DNA of 64,000 nucleotides from Atopsyche davidsoni (GCA_022113835.1 JAILWY010000005.1:5784501-5848500), one strand, 5' to 3'. Positions 35,051 through 48,544 are shown, counted from the stretch's first letter. The notes: generated from the letters alone by a model not told the origin. Program-made: numbers and translations.

Positions 35051-36010
35051 AACAATATAAATTTAATAATATTTTATTTATTTGAAATAAAAAATAAGAC
35101 AGAGGGAGTGTCGTTGCTAATTCTGTGTGAATATTAATAGTGAAAAGCATTTATAATTATATTTAATTACGTAATACATTCATTGTTATTTTCAACTTTT
35201 TTTTTTAAACAAGCGTCCAATGATGTTATTCAATAAAATGTTACATAATAAATTTTGTATACTTAAATTGTGGATTTTTCATTTTATGTAGTAAAATAAT
35301 ATATTTAATACTAGTTAATCTGGCAATTAAAAAAACAATATATATAATATAAATACTAAACCATTTAATATACTATACTGGTTTAGTAGACAACTCCGGT
35401 ATTATTACTAACACTCTAGTTCTGTTAATGTATTTTCTTTTAAACGATGTACATTTGGAATAACAGGAACATTTATTTATTTATTCCAATTAAGTCATTT
35501 TGTTAAAACAAATTCAAACCATGCATTGCCTGTTGGCAACAACTGCACATATACATATTTTTTGCTTTTTTTATTTTTATTTTCTTACGTAACCTCAATA
35601 ATTACTGTTTTTTACCATGTTGCTATTATTGTAGAGGATTGTAACGTTTATACACCTTGCACGATTCTGTTGCGTGATAAAATAATTATGTTTTTTGTGT
35701 AATTTACAAAATTTAATTACCATTAAACAAATACTTAGATTTAAGTACTATATTATCTTGCTATAAAAATTAGACATAAACAATAAAAATAATAAAATGA
35801 TCTTTTCGGCAAATTATCGAAATTATTATTAAACTACTGAAACTAGACTCAAGTTAGATATAATATCAAGCAGAATAAAATCTTTGGATTGTATTATATA
35901 ATAAAAGTGACATTATGAGAAATATAATACGCTACACTGTAAAAAAAAAATATATTAAAAAATCTAACTAAAAATAAAAATGCAGAGAATGTCACGCAAT
36001 AAATATTTTT
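35051..36010. other. very AT-rich non-coding DNA
   Basis: Nothing recognised. Confidence 0.45.
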
Positions 36011-36250
36011 TGAAGAATGTTATCCTCGAGTCAAGGTTGCGCCTTTGGATAAGCGGAATTTTCAGCAAGCACTTTCACGGTCTAGGACTCATATTTAAAT
36101 TGGAAAAATAGTTTGTATAATCGGGATTTGAATCGGTGAAAACCCCGCCGCTCGCCAGGTGAGCCAGGCCCGAGCTTGGTGGCACTCCGGACAGGTAGAA
36201 GCTTCGACGCACCGGCAGACTTTCACCTGGTGAAATTTGACAACAGTCGC
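36011..36250. other. medium-GC patch with a strong donor-like site
   Basis: CGCTCGCCAG|GTGAGCC near 36160 is an excellent 5' splice consensus on the plus strand, but the frames leading into it are closed within a few codons and no start or acceptor makes an exon. It may be a non-coding exon or chance. Confidence 0.3.
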
Positions 36251-38636
36251 GTTTAATTAAGTAATTTCTTGCAATTTAAACGACATCGTGTCACGTACTA
36301 CAATTTCTTTAATTCTACTATTTATGAAATGACCGGAGAAAACTTGGATACACATGGCTAAAACGATTTTTATTTGTATATTATATTATTTTTTATCTGG
36401 TTCGTATCAGAACAAAACGATGTTGATACTGAAATGTAATTTTTTTCTAGACTCTAGGAAAAACACTATTCTAAATTATGTTATAGGAAGTTATTACTGA
36501 ATGTTTTGGAATTCCGTGGAATTTTGGGGCGCGGGAAACAGTTTGACAATCATTATAATAACATTTCAACGTAAAATAAAAAGAATATATCTTTGTTCTC
36601 AAAAGAAAAACGAATTTCTCTTTATTAATTGTTTATCGTTTCTACAAAATAACGTTTAAGGTTATGCTCATTCCTAACGAAGATGCAGCAGGGCGAAGCA
36701 TGAATAATAATAAAAAATAGCATTGCCTTTGTGTATCCTTACCAGGGGTGGTCGATTTCATGTATTATTTAAAAATAAATAGTCTTAATACATTGCGAGG
36801 ATTTTAATTATGCCCTTTTCCACCCATTTTTCATACAAATTAAAGCTATTGTATGTACTGCATAAATATTAACTATTGAGTAAATAATTGGAGTTAACTA
36901 TTCAAACTTTTAAAATAATAAAACATTATAAAAGTTTCTCTTCACATTTTAGGACTTGGGCCTATTTCGTGCCATAATGAACGTTTTAAAGGTAATAGAC
37001 AAAATTGTAATTTACGTTCAGTAATATTTTTATTACATAATTTTTTTTCGTCTTTTGGATAGTGGAAGTTAAAAAAGTCTGATTAAAAGAAAGGCAGCCA
37101 ATGGAGTGCGAGCGCAATTGGGTGTTCATAAAATTGTAAAAATAACGCAAACCACAAAGGCCGGGGGGATGGACGTTCAGCAGGGTGTTAGTAATGACTT
37201 TGGAAATTTCGGATAGTTTTCTGAGGCGAGAGGGCACAGACGATTACCTACGACTCACCCACCTGATATCTAGGGTAGCGTTTAAAAAGGCTCTATCATT
37301 TCATGGGATGATTTGCCATATTTACGCATAACGTCATTTCGCAAGAATTCCATAACGACGACTGTTTTTTTAATATATTTTTATTCTTTAGCAATGGAAA
37401 ACGCTTCTTATATTTTATAAGATGTTTTGCGTAAAAGCTTTGTGTACAGCTTAACGAAATTTCTAGGTGTTTGATTTCATATTTGCCTGCCGCAAAGGGT
37501 TCATTTCATGGATTTTTTTTTATAGAATCGTTTGTGTTTGTGCTCCCAACCTATTTTTTTAATACGAACCAGATATATTTTTAAAAAATTATATCATGTG
37601 GAAATTTACAATATTTTTTGCTGTTGTTAAACCATAGCATACATTTTAATTGAATAGCCCAAATACTTAGATAGCTATGCGGGTTTGTAATAACAGCACA
37701 TAAACATTAAATACTAAACTACCTGCACCACTTGACTGCAGGTGCATAATGTGATCGGTTATCATTTCTAGATATAAATAAATTAATGTTATAAAATTGT
37801 CGGTAAAAACAGATATCGAATTGTAAATAACCCAATTTTTTTAAAATTAAAATTACGTAGATTAAACATGACCGCCTGAAGCTTGTAGATTAATAAACCT
37901 GCGATTCGATTATTTGGTTTTACAAAGGTTCTCTTCAGTAGTGTAATTTAAATCTTGCACAACGCCAAAAAACACTTTATATCAAATTAATCATTTTTCA
38001 AATACTTACTAGGCAATCATAATTAAATCAGATTAAACGCTAATCAAACATCAGCAGTGTTTCAATTAATTACAATCGAAATTCGTGCAGTGATCATGTG
38101 AGGTTATCGAGATATTCTTCTGCGCGCGCTGCAGCAGGCGATGATAAACACACCAGAATGTAGAAAGTGAAACTACCGGCTGCGGAATAAATTCTATGGG
38201 GCATTGAATCACTCAAGGCGAGAGAAATGATCCGTTATTGGCAATAAGCATAACTCGGAGCCGGCATTTACCTTCGGACGAAATGAATCATAATTATAAG
38301 GTAAGCCGTGTTTCCGACGGTGTGCATTTCGACGACTCCGCACCAAAACGCTGCATCTTATTAAATTCGATGGTTCAGAAAATCAATATTATTATTACTT
38401 GTTTTTTTTTTTAATATACATCGTCGCGATGATACTCAAAACCGTGACTATGGTATAAAAATTCATTAAGTGTATGATGATGATTCCAGATAATTCAATG
38501 TGTAATTTTAAGCACAAAAAAAATATTGAGTTAAAATATATTTGTCACTGAATTATTCTTAAAACTTATTGATACAATAGTACATCTTTAATAATAAAAC
38601 TATGTTTGCAGATTCTGACGGCTGATAATTGAATAA
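36251..38636. other. AT-rich non-coding DNA
   Basis: A hAT-like left end word (caggggtggtcgattt) occurs at about 36743, but no partner end was found. A medium-GC patch spans 38090-38350 without gene signals. Confidence 0.4.
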
Positions 38637-38952
38637 GATTCGTGGATTCTACGCGGAGTCTTAGTAATGTACTTCTGTTTATGACGTTTCGATACTGTAG
38701 TTATCTTGGATAAAATCATCGATTGAAAATGATGATAATGTTTGTACTGAAGTTGATATATACGAGACCGAAGGGTAAAGCGTGAAAGTGCCTAAGCACT
38801 TTATTTGTAATTTAATATGAATTTAATAAAAAAAACTACTCATGATTTTATAAGGTTCGTGGATACTGCGCGGAGTCCAAGTAACGCAATTCTGTTTATG
38901 GCGTTTCGATATCGATACTGTAGTTATCTTGGATAAAATCATCAATTGAATA
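38637..38952 (+). repeat. direct duplication, two ~95-bp copies about 215 bp apart
   Basis: Copy 1 (38637-38730) and copy 2 (38852-38952) share ttcgtggat.ct.cgcggagtc, ttctgtttatg.cgtttcgat, and actgtagttatcttggataa. Copy 2 carries an extra ATCGAT-type insertion in the middle. No further copy was seen in the window. Possibly the remains of a tandem duplication or of terminal direct repeats around a short AT-rich interior. Confidence 0.7.
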
Positions 38953-41131
38953 TGAAGGTGAATAAGAATCACCAAGATTGTATTTATTGGTAAATTAATA
39001 TAATTTTTTATGTTGCATTTTTAGGAAATAAACCTCAACAAAATACAACCCGTTACGTATTGCGTTGTATCAGTGCGCTGCAAGGCTGTTGGCGTAATTT
39101 CAGTTGACCACGGGGTAACTGGTAAAAGTGAATAATGATTGCGTCGAGTCTCACCGGCGGATTGGAGGCTTTTGAAGTGCGTGTCCGTAAAAGTGCCCAG
39201 CTGGTTTGAAATCCGAAATTTAAATAAATATTGGGTGGTCTGTGATCTTAACGAGGAGTGTTGTGCCGGAGAGGTGTGTAAAGACCTTAAGTCTCTCTTG
39301 ATGTTTATTGTCGGTTTTGAGTGAACATTGGATGGTGAGCCACGCTATTAGATAATCACGATGCTTTGAATTCACTACAAAATTGCCGTAATCGCTGTTT
39401 ATTTTAATAAAGATCAATGAACTCAACTTTATTTATAATAAAATATCGATAGTGTCACGTTGCTCAATAACTTATTTAAAAAAAATATGACGTAAACTAT
39501 TAAATTCTATTAACTTTTTTCTAAAACAATTATATACACAATATTACGGATAAATAGACTTCTGGAAAACAATATTATTTTGTTGCAAAAAAATTTCAGA
39601 CAGTACCATGACTTTGAATCACTGCGTGTAATAAAATCAGTGCGTATAAATTGCTAAAAGTGAAACTGAGAAAATAAAATAAAGTATAAAACCAAAGTCA
39701 CTGGGCACAGTGATTTTTTTAAAATTCTTGTTTACTATTTACACACGACAAATAATAATGAATCATAACAAAAATACTTTTATCGAAGAAAACACTATCT
39801 GTAACTTGTATTGATTTATTTTTTTTGTATTTAAACGTAAACTCACAAAAAAATAATCTTATAAATACGGTATAAACCTTCCATAATATTGTTAATTTAA
39901 ATGACCACCTTACTTTCTCCAGAGGCATTTTGAAGCACGTCTGAGCGTGCGATGAAAGAATTTAACACTTTTGTCCGCTCTTCTCGGTTAATGATATCCA
40001 ATTATATTTTTTATTTTGTTCCACGGTTTTTATTTCGGAACTAACGTGAATTATAATATCCTTCATTGTTTGGCCATTGTCAATACCCAATGTCAATGAC
40101 AAGTGTCACGCCGGTTGTAATATCTTTGCATATTATTATGATAATGAAGACAATTAATTAAATAAATAACACAGGTATGCTAATAAATATGTTGATATGT
40201 TATATAATGTATACAATCTGAATTAAGCATGCTTACAAACATTTTAAGCATTGGTTGTATTCTGAATATACAAATGTAGTAAATACATAAGTCAGTTCAA
40301 CACATTAAAAAATATTGATCATTTGTTTATTTTAAATGAATTGTAATTGATAAATAAGTTGATATAAAGTAAAAATTCTAGCAAAAGCTTATGCTTTGCG
40401 TACGCGAGTTTAAAGTTGATATTTACAAGCGTGTGATTTAACAGGTAAAAAATTAAATCGTGACATAAATGAGAAACAGAGAAAAATTTCGATTTGAGAC
40501 GCTGCATAATGATACTCTGCTCTCAGCCTTTTTCATATATGGTATTTCAAAAAAGCGAAAGTGCTTTGCCGTTATTAAAAGGAATAGGCGCTGGGAACAT
40601 TATGAGGGCGATAAAGAATCGCCGCTATACAGGTGACTCCAACATTTCAACCGGTAGACACATGTGTGCTCAGTTTAAAGAAAAATAACAGGTATGCCTT
40701 AAAATTCATAAAATTATTGTTAATTAAATGTTCAAATTCTATGTTGAAATCACGAGACCCAAACAATTTATAAAAGTTATAAAAAAAAAAATTATACAAT
40801 GTCAAATAGGTTTTCATCGCATAACAGTTGCGGTAACCAAATGATTATTACAACGGTATTGCATATTATATACAGTCTGCAATAATATAACTTCGAGACC
40901 CAAATAAATAAAAGATTATCTGTATGGTCAATTAGACCGTGAAACTTCAGGAGGCGGCGACTATATTATTATTTTCATGTCATTTGTTTAGAAGAGGCGG
41001 TGTCTATACGTTTATTACTACAGTGTTGTGATATTGGAAAACGTTTCTATATTCTTAGTAAGCGGATATTTTAATGCATTGTTTTTAAAAGTATAATATG
41101 TAAATAAGGCAAGTGAAACGACCTGTATAAG
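38953..41131. other. AT-rich, intron-like DNA
   Basis: A medium-GC patch at 39060-39320 holds a 61-codon plus frame with no match. Otherwise nothing is recognised. Confidence 0.4.
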
Positions 41132-41191
41132 GCGAGTGCTGCGGTGCCGGAGTACCTGCGGAGCAAGATCGCGCAGGTTTCCAAGGAAAAG
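41132..41191 (+). CDS. possible coding exon, unidentified
   Basis: A 60-bp GC-rich island in very AT-rich DNA, ending at a good donor (AAAAG|GTAATA). The 20 codons read ASAAVPEYLRSKIAQVSKEK, a charged, helix-compatible peptide, and phase is 0 at both ends. The acceptor (acctgtataag|) is poor, lacking a pyrimidine tract, and a stop TGA lies in frame eight codons upstream, so the exon cannot extend far left. Codon choice is GC-ending, unlike its surroundings, which supports real coding. I do not recognise the protein. It is phase-compatible with 22905-23009 and 32417-32533. Confidence 0.4.
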
Positions 41192-42606
41192 GTAATAAAT
41201 CGGTTACACTTTCTCAGGCAGTTTTTCGAGCTTGTCTTTGTCATTGTCGTCGGAATAATGTACAGCGTCTAGCAGCAAGAGATTTTCATTATTTCTCACT
41301 ATGGGATTGATGATGCCACTAACTACAAGCCGGTTTGATTTATTACCTTGTAGACAATATTCTTTAATTAATCCGCACACAGCGACGGCACCGAAAATAT
41401 TATGACAGACCTAGGAATGCAGTTTAATTAATCAGACAAAGAATAAAGGTATTACATACTTTAAAATGAAAACAACGATAATTAGATAAATTTGTGTTTA
41501 TTTAGAAAAATGAGGCAATATAAATTTAAAAAACAACTATTCAAATAGTTATACTAATAAAAATATTTAAAATATGGGTGGTTGGTTAGATTTATCTGAA
41601 TACATGGTAAGATATTTTTTTTTAACTCACGATGTTTTTTTAAAAATATATTTATGTACAAACAGCATTCATTGAACCTATAAGGACCAAGAACTATATG
41701 TATTAATATTTAATATATCTTTCCTGGTATTTAAATTTTTTTGTGTAGCATTGAAGTCGACTGAATGCTCTTTCCGCATGCAATTTTAGTGCAATAACTA
41801 AATGCAATTTTATCAAAAGTAATTTAAGTGTTACATAATAAGGAAGCAGATAGCAGAGTTTTTCAGTGATTATTTTTATTATTTACCTTTGCATTAATCT
41901 TACAGTCAATGTCAGCATGATATTATTATCTCTAGAGGAGTCGTCATTCTCCGAGCGCTAATATCTATTTCACCAATCGTTACGTGGGGTTTTATGGGTG
42001 GAGTAGATTATGGTTTATTGTTTCTTTGGAGGCAGAGTAGTTTAAAAATAATATAACTTGCGATTTTCAATATATTAATTAAACATTTGTTATTTAAGAA
42101 ATAAACATACGTTCACTGAGTATTTAATTTAAAATTATGGCTATCTAATTTTTGATTCTGATAGTATCGGGTGTGTATATATTTATTTTTCTTATATCTA
42201 ATATATTTTTATTTAAATATTGCTCGGAGCCATTGCTTAGAGAGCATTACAACATTTGAGAGGTATGACGTCGTACATAAAACTTCTTAGTAACATAATA
42301 ATTTTAATGCACGTGCATTTACTAATTTTAATTGCATTGTTGCATTTATCTTGCTTGCTTTAAAGTTTTCTGAGTCATAGGAGATATGACATTTTTGAAT
42401 AACCTTTAATATGGATTTAACCTTTGGTAGAGTATAAACTTGATATTCAGAAAAACTACGGTTAAATCAGTAAAAAAATATTTTAATAATGCGTCAACGA
42501 TTGTAACTTCTAAAATTATCATATTAAGAAAGTTACTAATATGATTAGGCACATTAGTTCATATATAGAAGATGATTTCAAAGAAACTCTCAGAAAAATA
42601 TCATCG
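41192..42606. other. AT-rich, intron-like DNA
   Basis: Nothing recognised. Confidence 0.45.
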
Positions 42607-42681
42607 TGATTTGTGTGGGATTTGAACCCACATCTCCTGGTTTACATGACCGGTGTAAAATAGGCATCTGATTGACCAATC
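42607..42681 (-). tRNA. tRNA-like SINE head, second copy
   Basis: Minus strand: acceptor GATTGGT / ACAAATC, anticodon stem CCGGT / ACCAG with loop CATGTAA, T-arm GTGGG-TTCAAAT-CCCAC, discriminator A. The D-arm is decayed. The 3' flank CACGATGATATTTTTCTGAG, then AGTTTCTTTG, resembles the flank of the copy at 14389-14461, supporting a shared SINE family with a Thr(UGU)-like head. Confidence 0.6.
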
Positions 42682-42802
42682 CCTAAATAGATATAAATAT
42701 TAAGAAAGCATAGTAATTGTTCAGAGCAAAACCACGCTTCTCACATAAACCTCTTTAGTAGATAGTTCAAATTTACGTAGATTTTGTATGAGCCAGCTTG
42801 TA

Positions 42803-43088
42803 TAAAGCCCCCTATAGATGTTCCAACACAACTTGCAACCGAATTGCAACTTATCAATACTGTCCTATATTGCGTTGGTTATTTACGCAAAACTATAAAA
42901 AAAAAACACCTAAAATGAATAGACGCTATTGGCTGATTGCAAATCGGTCACATCAAAAAAAAGTCTCTCCAAACGACGCGACACAACTGACAACCGATCG
43001 ACAAATCGCAACAAGATTTTTTATGCGATTTTGGTGTCTTCTCTTGCTATAAAAATCTTGTCGCGATTAGTTGCAGCTTGTGTAGGGT
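42803..43088. mobile_element. fold-back MITE family C, long copy
   Basis: The left end taaagccccctatagatg with acaacttgcaaccgaattgc is inverted relative to the right end (ttagttgcagcttgtgtagg). The family words aaaacacctaaaatgaatag and acgctattggctgattgc occur inside. It is longer than the 153-bp copy because it contains an additional inner inverted pair (gcaacaagattttttatgcg / ataaaaatcttgtcgcgatt). Confidence 0.7.
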
Positions 43089-46000
43089 GATGTGCATATC
43101 AACGCCATACTAGAGCTCGTGACAGTTTGTTCAGCGGATTCCTGAATGTATGTCAGGAAGCCGCAGCAGCGCAGGCTGCGAGGGTAACCAGGTCGCTTCA
43201 GGAACGTTAGCGGCTGCAGGTCAACGGGCTCTTTAACACACAATATCAGCATGGCGACTGATTTCAAAAAATCTGTTTAAAACCATTTTTATAAAGACAA
43301 TTCATACTCTATAAATTTGTCAGATATGCTTGTCGCTAATAGGTCTATTCAAAAACCCTTAAATTTTAGATTCATTAATCAAAGATTGAATTCAGTGATA
43401 GGGAATCATCATATCTCGTATAATTTTAATAATCTTCCGAATACGCGTTACATTGAGCAATCTTGTAAATCAATTTGAAGCACTCTACGCATGGAAGTAT
43501 GACCGTTCATTGTTCACCCAAGAATGTCTGAAGGTACCACCATAAATGATAAACGCAATAAACCAAGGAACGTAAAGAATTTCTATGCGCCGCGGTGCAT
43601 CGTCATGTCCCGTTAGAATTCATCTTCAACAAATCAAACCGCCTCCATGGGGCCGCGGCCAGCTGTTGGCCACACAAAAAACGGACAATAAAAAAGTGAA
43701 TTCAGATACGCCGGATGCAATCGCTTCCCGGCCATTTTTAAATGGTGGCCGTCTTTGCGTCCATCGTGTTGTCGTAATCTATTTCTAAAAACTAGCTCTT
43801 GTCCTCAGAAGAAGGATATGCTTCTCTACTCGGAAGCCAGCCGCAAAAGTCACATTACAAAAAATATATAAATACCCAAGTGGCTTCATTACATCACGAG
43901 ATGTAGTACATATACCAAAGCCCTTGAAAGGCGATAACATATCATGGATAATAAAAAAAAAAAAGAGAACTTTCGACGCAGTGTATTATAGTTCGTACAA
44001 GGTAATATTGAAATTACGCATAATATTTTAAAAGCTTAAATCCTACATGCATCAAGCATTTGCAGTATCGCCATTTCACACCCGCACAAAATTTATAAAT
44101 CCCTGGCTGTAGTATTGGGTATAGTATTTGCCATTTCCAATGTCAATCTAATAAATTAATTATGGTTTGTGGGTGGCCATGGCGATTGGTGGTGTTGGTT
44201 GTAGGTAAAGTGCACTGCTTTAGAGTTACCATATACATATACTTTACGGCAGGACAGGAACTAAATCGGTATCGAAATACTGTATGAATATGAAAAACTG
44301 AGTAATGCTGAATTTGAAATAGTGAAGACGCTAATATATGTAGTGGATTTAGGTGGGTGTTATTTAGTAAATAGAGCGTCTATAATGAGGATCGAAGACC
44401 CGATCCCTCCTCAATAAGCACTGGTATGATCCGCAAAACTTAAAACTATGATTGATCATGTATTTCCCGTATAATTCTTCCAGTTTTCTTTTGAGCATTT
44501 CTATTTTAAAGTTTGATGAGGCTTTAGGTACTTAGTGCTAAAAATTAGTTGTCTCCTTCGCGTGCGATAAAGATTGATGTCCCTATACAAGGTGTAATCA
44601 ATCATTACTGTGTCTCAGAATACTTCAGACCTGGGTACTTATTTATATGACAACAATATCACAAGATATACACCGCGTTTCAAAATGAAGGTGTTCATTT
44701 TCGATATGAGGTTATAGCAAAGCATTGGATATTTTTGTTTGTTGATTTAAAAAAAATATATACCTACTTCAATTCTTACAACAGAACCTTTTTATTGCAG
44801 GACATATAAAAATATTCTTAGTGCTTAAATACGACATAAAACATGTGCATTTTTGATTTTATAAAATAATAAATAATTATCAGAAAAATTGTTTGTTATT
44901 AATATTGTAAAAATCTTAAAGATATTGAAACCAAAACAAATATAAAATTACAAAAATTAATAAAGCCTAATACTATTCTCTCTAGAATAATCTTATTTTC
45001 TTTGCGATAAATCTCAGATCTACTTTTTTGGATGCAAAATACATTGTCGTTTGAAAAAAAACAATTTTTCGAAATGTAAATAAAAATTAAATGCGAGTTT
45101 TTTTCGAAACGCCGCGTATACTCCTAGTAATAATTAAATAATACTAAATTTTAGCTGTAATTTATATCAAGAGATGATTCCACTATGACACTGAAAAGAT
45201 TTATTGAGAACTGTTGAATAGAGCAGCTCAGTTTCGGAATTGTTTATTCTCTGAAGGCAACTTTCGACCCAGCTGCGCCAAAACAACTCACGATAATTTA
45301 TGACGGCCTTTTTACGCAAAAATTATTTTCATTATTCCAGCCATGTAGAATATATCTCGAAAGATCAGGGACCGCGAGCAGGATCCTTGAACCCAATTAT
45401 TTTTTGTTGTTGTAAAATTTACCTTATATTTTGCCAGCAGGTAAGCCTGTAATCTTTGCGCAGATTTATGTAAAGATCAAAAAGAATAGAGTTTATTTTA
45501 CACAGGAGAAATATGGAAACACTTTATTGAAATTAAATTGTGACTCCTTTTTTTTAAACTAAAAGATAAAAGTGCTAGAAGATTATAGTGCTTTGTATTT
45601 TATTTTATGTTTATTATCCAATGTAAATTTTTTTGTAAGTTTTCAATTAATTATAAAGTAGTGATATTAATTTATCTTAGGAGCTCAATTAAAATTTAAG
45701 TTTTGTTTGTTTTTGTATTTGAGTTGTGCAAATAGGATTTGTGTTTTATTGAAAAATAAATACAATATTTCTTTATAATATTTTGGTTATTTTCTACATA
45801 TTTCTACGCATTGTTATATATAATATAAACGGTATACAATATGAAACAACACTAGATTGTTTAACATTTAATATGGCGACGTGCGGATTCCCTTACAATT
45901 TCTTGATTAGGGTCAATTGAGAAATCATATCACACGTAAAAAAAAAAAACGAGAGCAAGCAACTAGCACATGAATTTATGAAGTGGTATGGATATTGTTA

Positions 46001-46689
46001 TGATAATAATAATCATAAATGAGTAAAACATAAAAGTTTTAATTAAAAAATAAAACTTTTCACGAATTTCTTGACCCAACCGCCCTCCCAAAAAAAATTC
46101 AATGAAATGAAAAATTAATTGTAAAAAAATGTTTAAAAAAAAGCATTGCAGCTAATTTAAAGTTTTGAAGATTTTTTAAAAATTATTTTCTCAAATATTT
46201 TTATGCTAATATATTCCGTACAAATTAAGTCGACTTTCTTTTTCAGCGTCGATAAATATACTAGCGTGTAATTATTATAATTACCAAAGCCAAAATATAT
46301 TGTATTTTTTACAATATAAATATACGTGTAAATTATAAGCAAGAATAATTGTTCTTTGGAGAATACTAAATGTATTACTCTTTGTCATAGATTCGTCCTA
46401 CAAAGACACCGTCAAACTATCTGAATGTTTAAAGACATCTTCATAGCGAGAAAAAGCTTTTAATTGTAATATAATATGTAGCGTATTAAGTTCTACAAAA
46501 TAAAATAATTTAAGATAATAATCTGTGAATCTAATTTTTTTAAGTAACAGTTGCTCTTTTACAGCATTATAAATATTTTTTAAATCACAAACTGAGCTGA
46601 GTGTGACAAAATTTTTTTGGTGCTAAGCCACGATTTTGAGTTCTTCACTTACAAATTTAATAAAAAAAAAAAACATCCGCTAAAACTTG
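43089..46689. other. long non-coding stretch with two GC patches
   Basis: Patches at 43100-43260 and 43585-43780 have frames of about 66 codons on minus and plus respectively, without family match. The remainder is AT-rich and featureless to the eye. Confidence 0.4.
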
Positions 46690-47690
46690 TGAGCATATCA
46701 ATCTAGTACAGGTTACTTACCTAGGTTACTTAGTTCACATAGACCATAGGTTCCCAACCTTTTATTGACCACCGCCCCCTTGACAAAAAAAAATAATTCC
46801 AACGCCTCCATTTGACATAACAGTTATAATTATACCAATTTTTTTTCCATATAAAAATACCATAGAGGTATTACATAACGCCCCCGTTGGGAGCCTATGA
46901 CATAGACCATCGCAATCTTCAACATTTCAAGTTTGCAGCTTCGATGCGATCTACTAGAAACAAATAAAGAGAGTCCATGTTCAGTATCTAGTTCAATCTA
47001 ACACAAAAGACATTGTTATGATTTTTTTAAGCAAATTATGTTAACACGCTTAAGTCACATAGACCATCGCAACTCTAAAATTATTTCTTTTAGTTTGCGA
47101 CTTAGTAGTAACAAATAAAAAGCATCCATTTTCAGTATCAAGTTCAATCTAGCACAAGAGATATTGTTAAAAAATTTCAAGCAAATTATCTTAGAACACA
47201 CTTATAAGTCACATGGACCATCGCATGCGTCAATATTTCAGATGTATCACAATTTTTTTTTTTCAGTTTGCAACTTACTAGTAACAAATAAAAAGCATTC
47301 ATTTTCAGTATTTAGTTCAATCTAGCATTGTTAATATTTTTTAAGCAAATTATTTTAGAACACGCTTAAGTCATATGGACCATCGCAACCATCAATGTTC
47401 CAGATGTATCTTTAATAATTTTTAACAAATAAAAAGCGTCTATTTTTATAGCGTATCTAGTTCAATCCAGAACAATGTACATTGTAAAAAAGTTTAGAGT
47501 GTATTATGCGAGAGCACGCCTGGTCACATATACCACGGCAATCCTAAACATTTCGGGTGTGTCTTAAATTTTTTTTTTTTTATTTTGCGGCTTCGATGCG
47601 ATTTACTAGTAACAAATAAAAAGCGTCCATTTTTAGGATCACAAATGTGTCGGCTGACCTGGATAGAGCACAAAAGAATTCGTCCGATAA
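46690..47690. repeat. tandem array of ~155-bp units (about five), interrupted by a MITE
   Basis: The marker catagaccatcgcaa (with variants) starts at 46901, 47058, 47212, 47374 and 47527: spacings 157, 154, 162 and 153. Each unit goes on through agtttgc.acttactagtaac, aaataaaaagc.tccatttt, agtatctagttcaatctagc and aagcaaattat. A partial unit precedes the MITE from about 46690. Units are diverged from each other (small indels), so the array is not freshly amplified. Confidence 0.85.
46745..46899. mobile_element. 155-bp hAT-like MITE (family h3) inside the tandem array
   Basis: The ends CATAGGTTCCCAACC and GTTGGGAGCCTATG are inverted repeats. The flanks ACATAGAC (46737-46744) and ACATAGAC (46900-46907) are a perfect 8-bp target duplication made from the satellite unit itself. 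Terminal CGCCCCC/GGGGGC-type words lie just inside. It is non-coding, and it shares the CATAGGTTCCCAA start with the h1 element at 16941. Confidence 0.92.
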
Positions 47691-48540
47691 TCTCAAGTGC
47701 CGGGTTATTTGCGCGGCCCGCCCCGCCGACCGCTCGCGCATGCACTCGCCAGAAATACAACGGGCCGAGGTGCCCAACTGAAAATGCTTTGCGTATTTTC
47801 AGAATAATGAGCACCGAGGAATGCAAAACTGAAGTGTCGAATGAACGTTTCGTTACCATCTCACTGCGACAAAAAAAAAATTATTATAAAAACATAAAAT
47901 GAGCTTATTTACAGTGAGCGATTTTGAACAATCGAAAACACGCCTTCAATACTTACACGCATAAAACAATGTTTACTATTTTATATGTCATATGATTAGA
48001 CTAATATTCGCTTTCTAATCAATGTCATTCTGTATAAAAAATAATGACGCTCTTGTTTGCTACGAATAAATCTAACGCATAGGGAATAAATAACTTTTAA
48101 ACGGATAATAACATTGTAAAACAAATAGTTTAAACCCAAGCGTAACGTCGGTATAAAATCCGCATTTAAGTATGCCTAGATGTGTTTATTGTAAAATAAT
48201 GTTCATATTTTATTACCTTTATATTTACTACTTAATTATTGCCCATAACTTAGTAATATTATGCTTAAAATATGGGTAACGCAATAGCACAGATACTGAT
48301 AGAATCACTAATGCTGCAAATAAATTGCAGCATCTATTATTATTATTTTAATATACTATTGTGTAAGGTTAAAATAGACTTGTAAACAATTCACAAGTGT
48401 AATGTGCAGTTTATAAAAAATTCAACCCTTGCATTGCCTTAAAGTATATTATAAACAATAAATGCATATTTTCGTGTTGTTACTGAATAAAGTACACATA
48501 ATAAAGTTTGTGGGTTGATGTTGATTTATTGAATTTATTT
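47691..48540. other. GC patch then AT-rich non-coding DNA
   Basis: A short CpG-rich patch (47695-47765) gives open frames on both strands (105 plus, 111 minus) that overlap the tandem array and are not credible genes. The rest is AT-rich. Confidence 0.4.
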
Positions 48541-48544
48541 AATT

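Noticed and set aside
36160..36170. Excellent donor CGCCAG|GTGAGC
   Set aside because: All frames entering it are closed within a few codons and no acceptor or start codon completes an exon.
36743..36760. hAT-like terminus caggggtggtcgattt
   Set aside because: No matching inverted end or target duplication was found within a plausible distance.
47524..47902. 105- and 111-codon ORFs
   Set aside because: They overlap the 155-bp tandem array and a GC patch, and are open on both strands.
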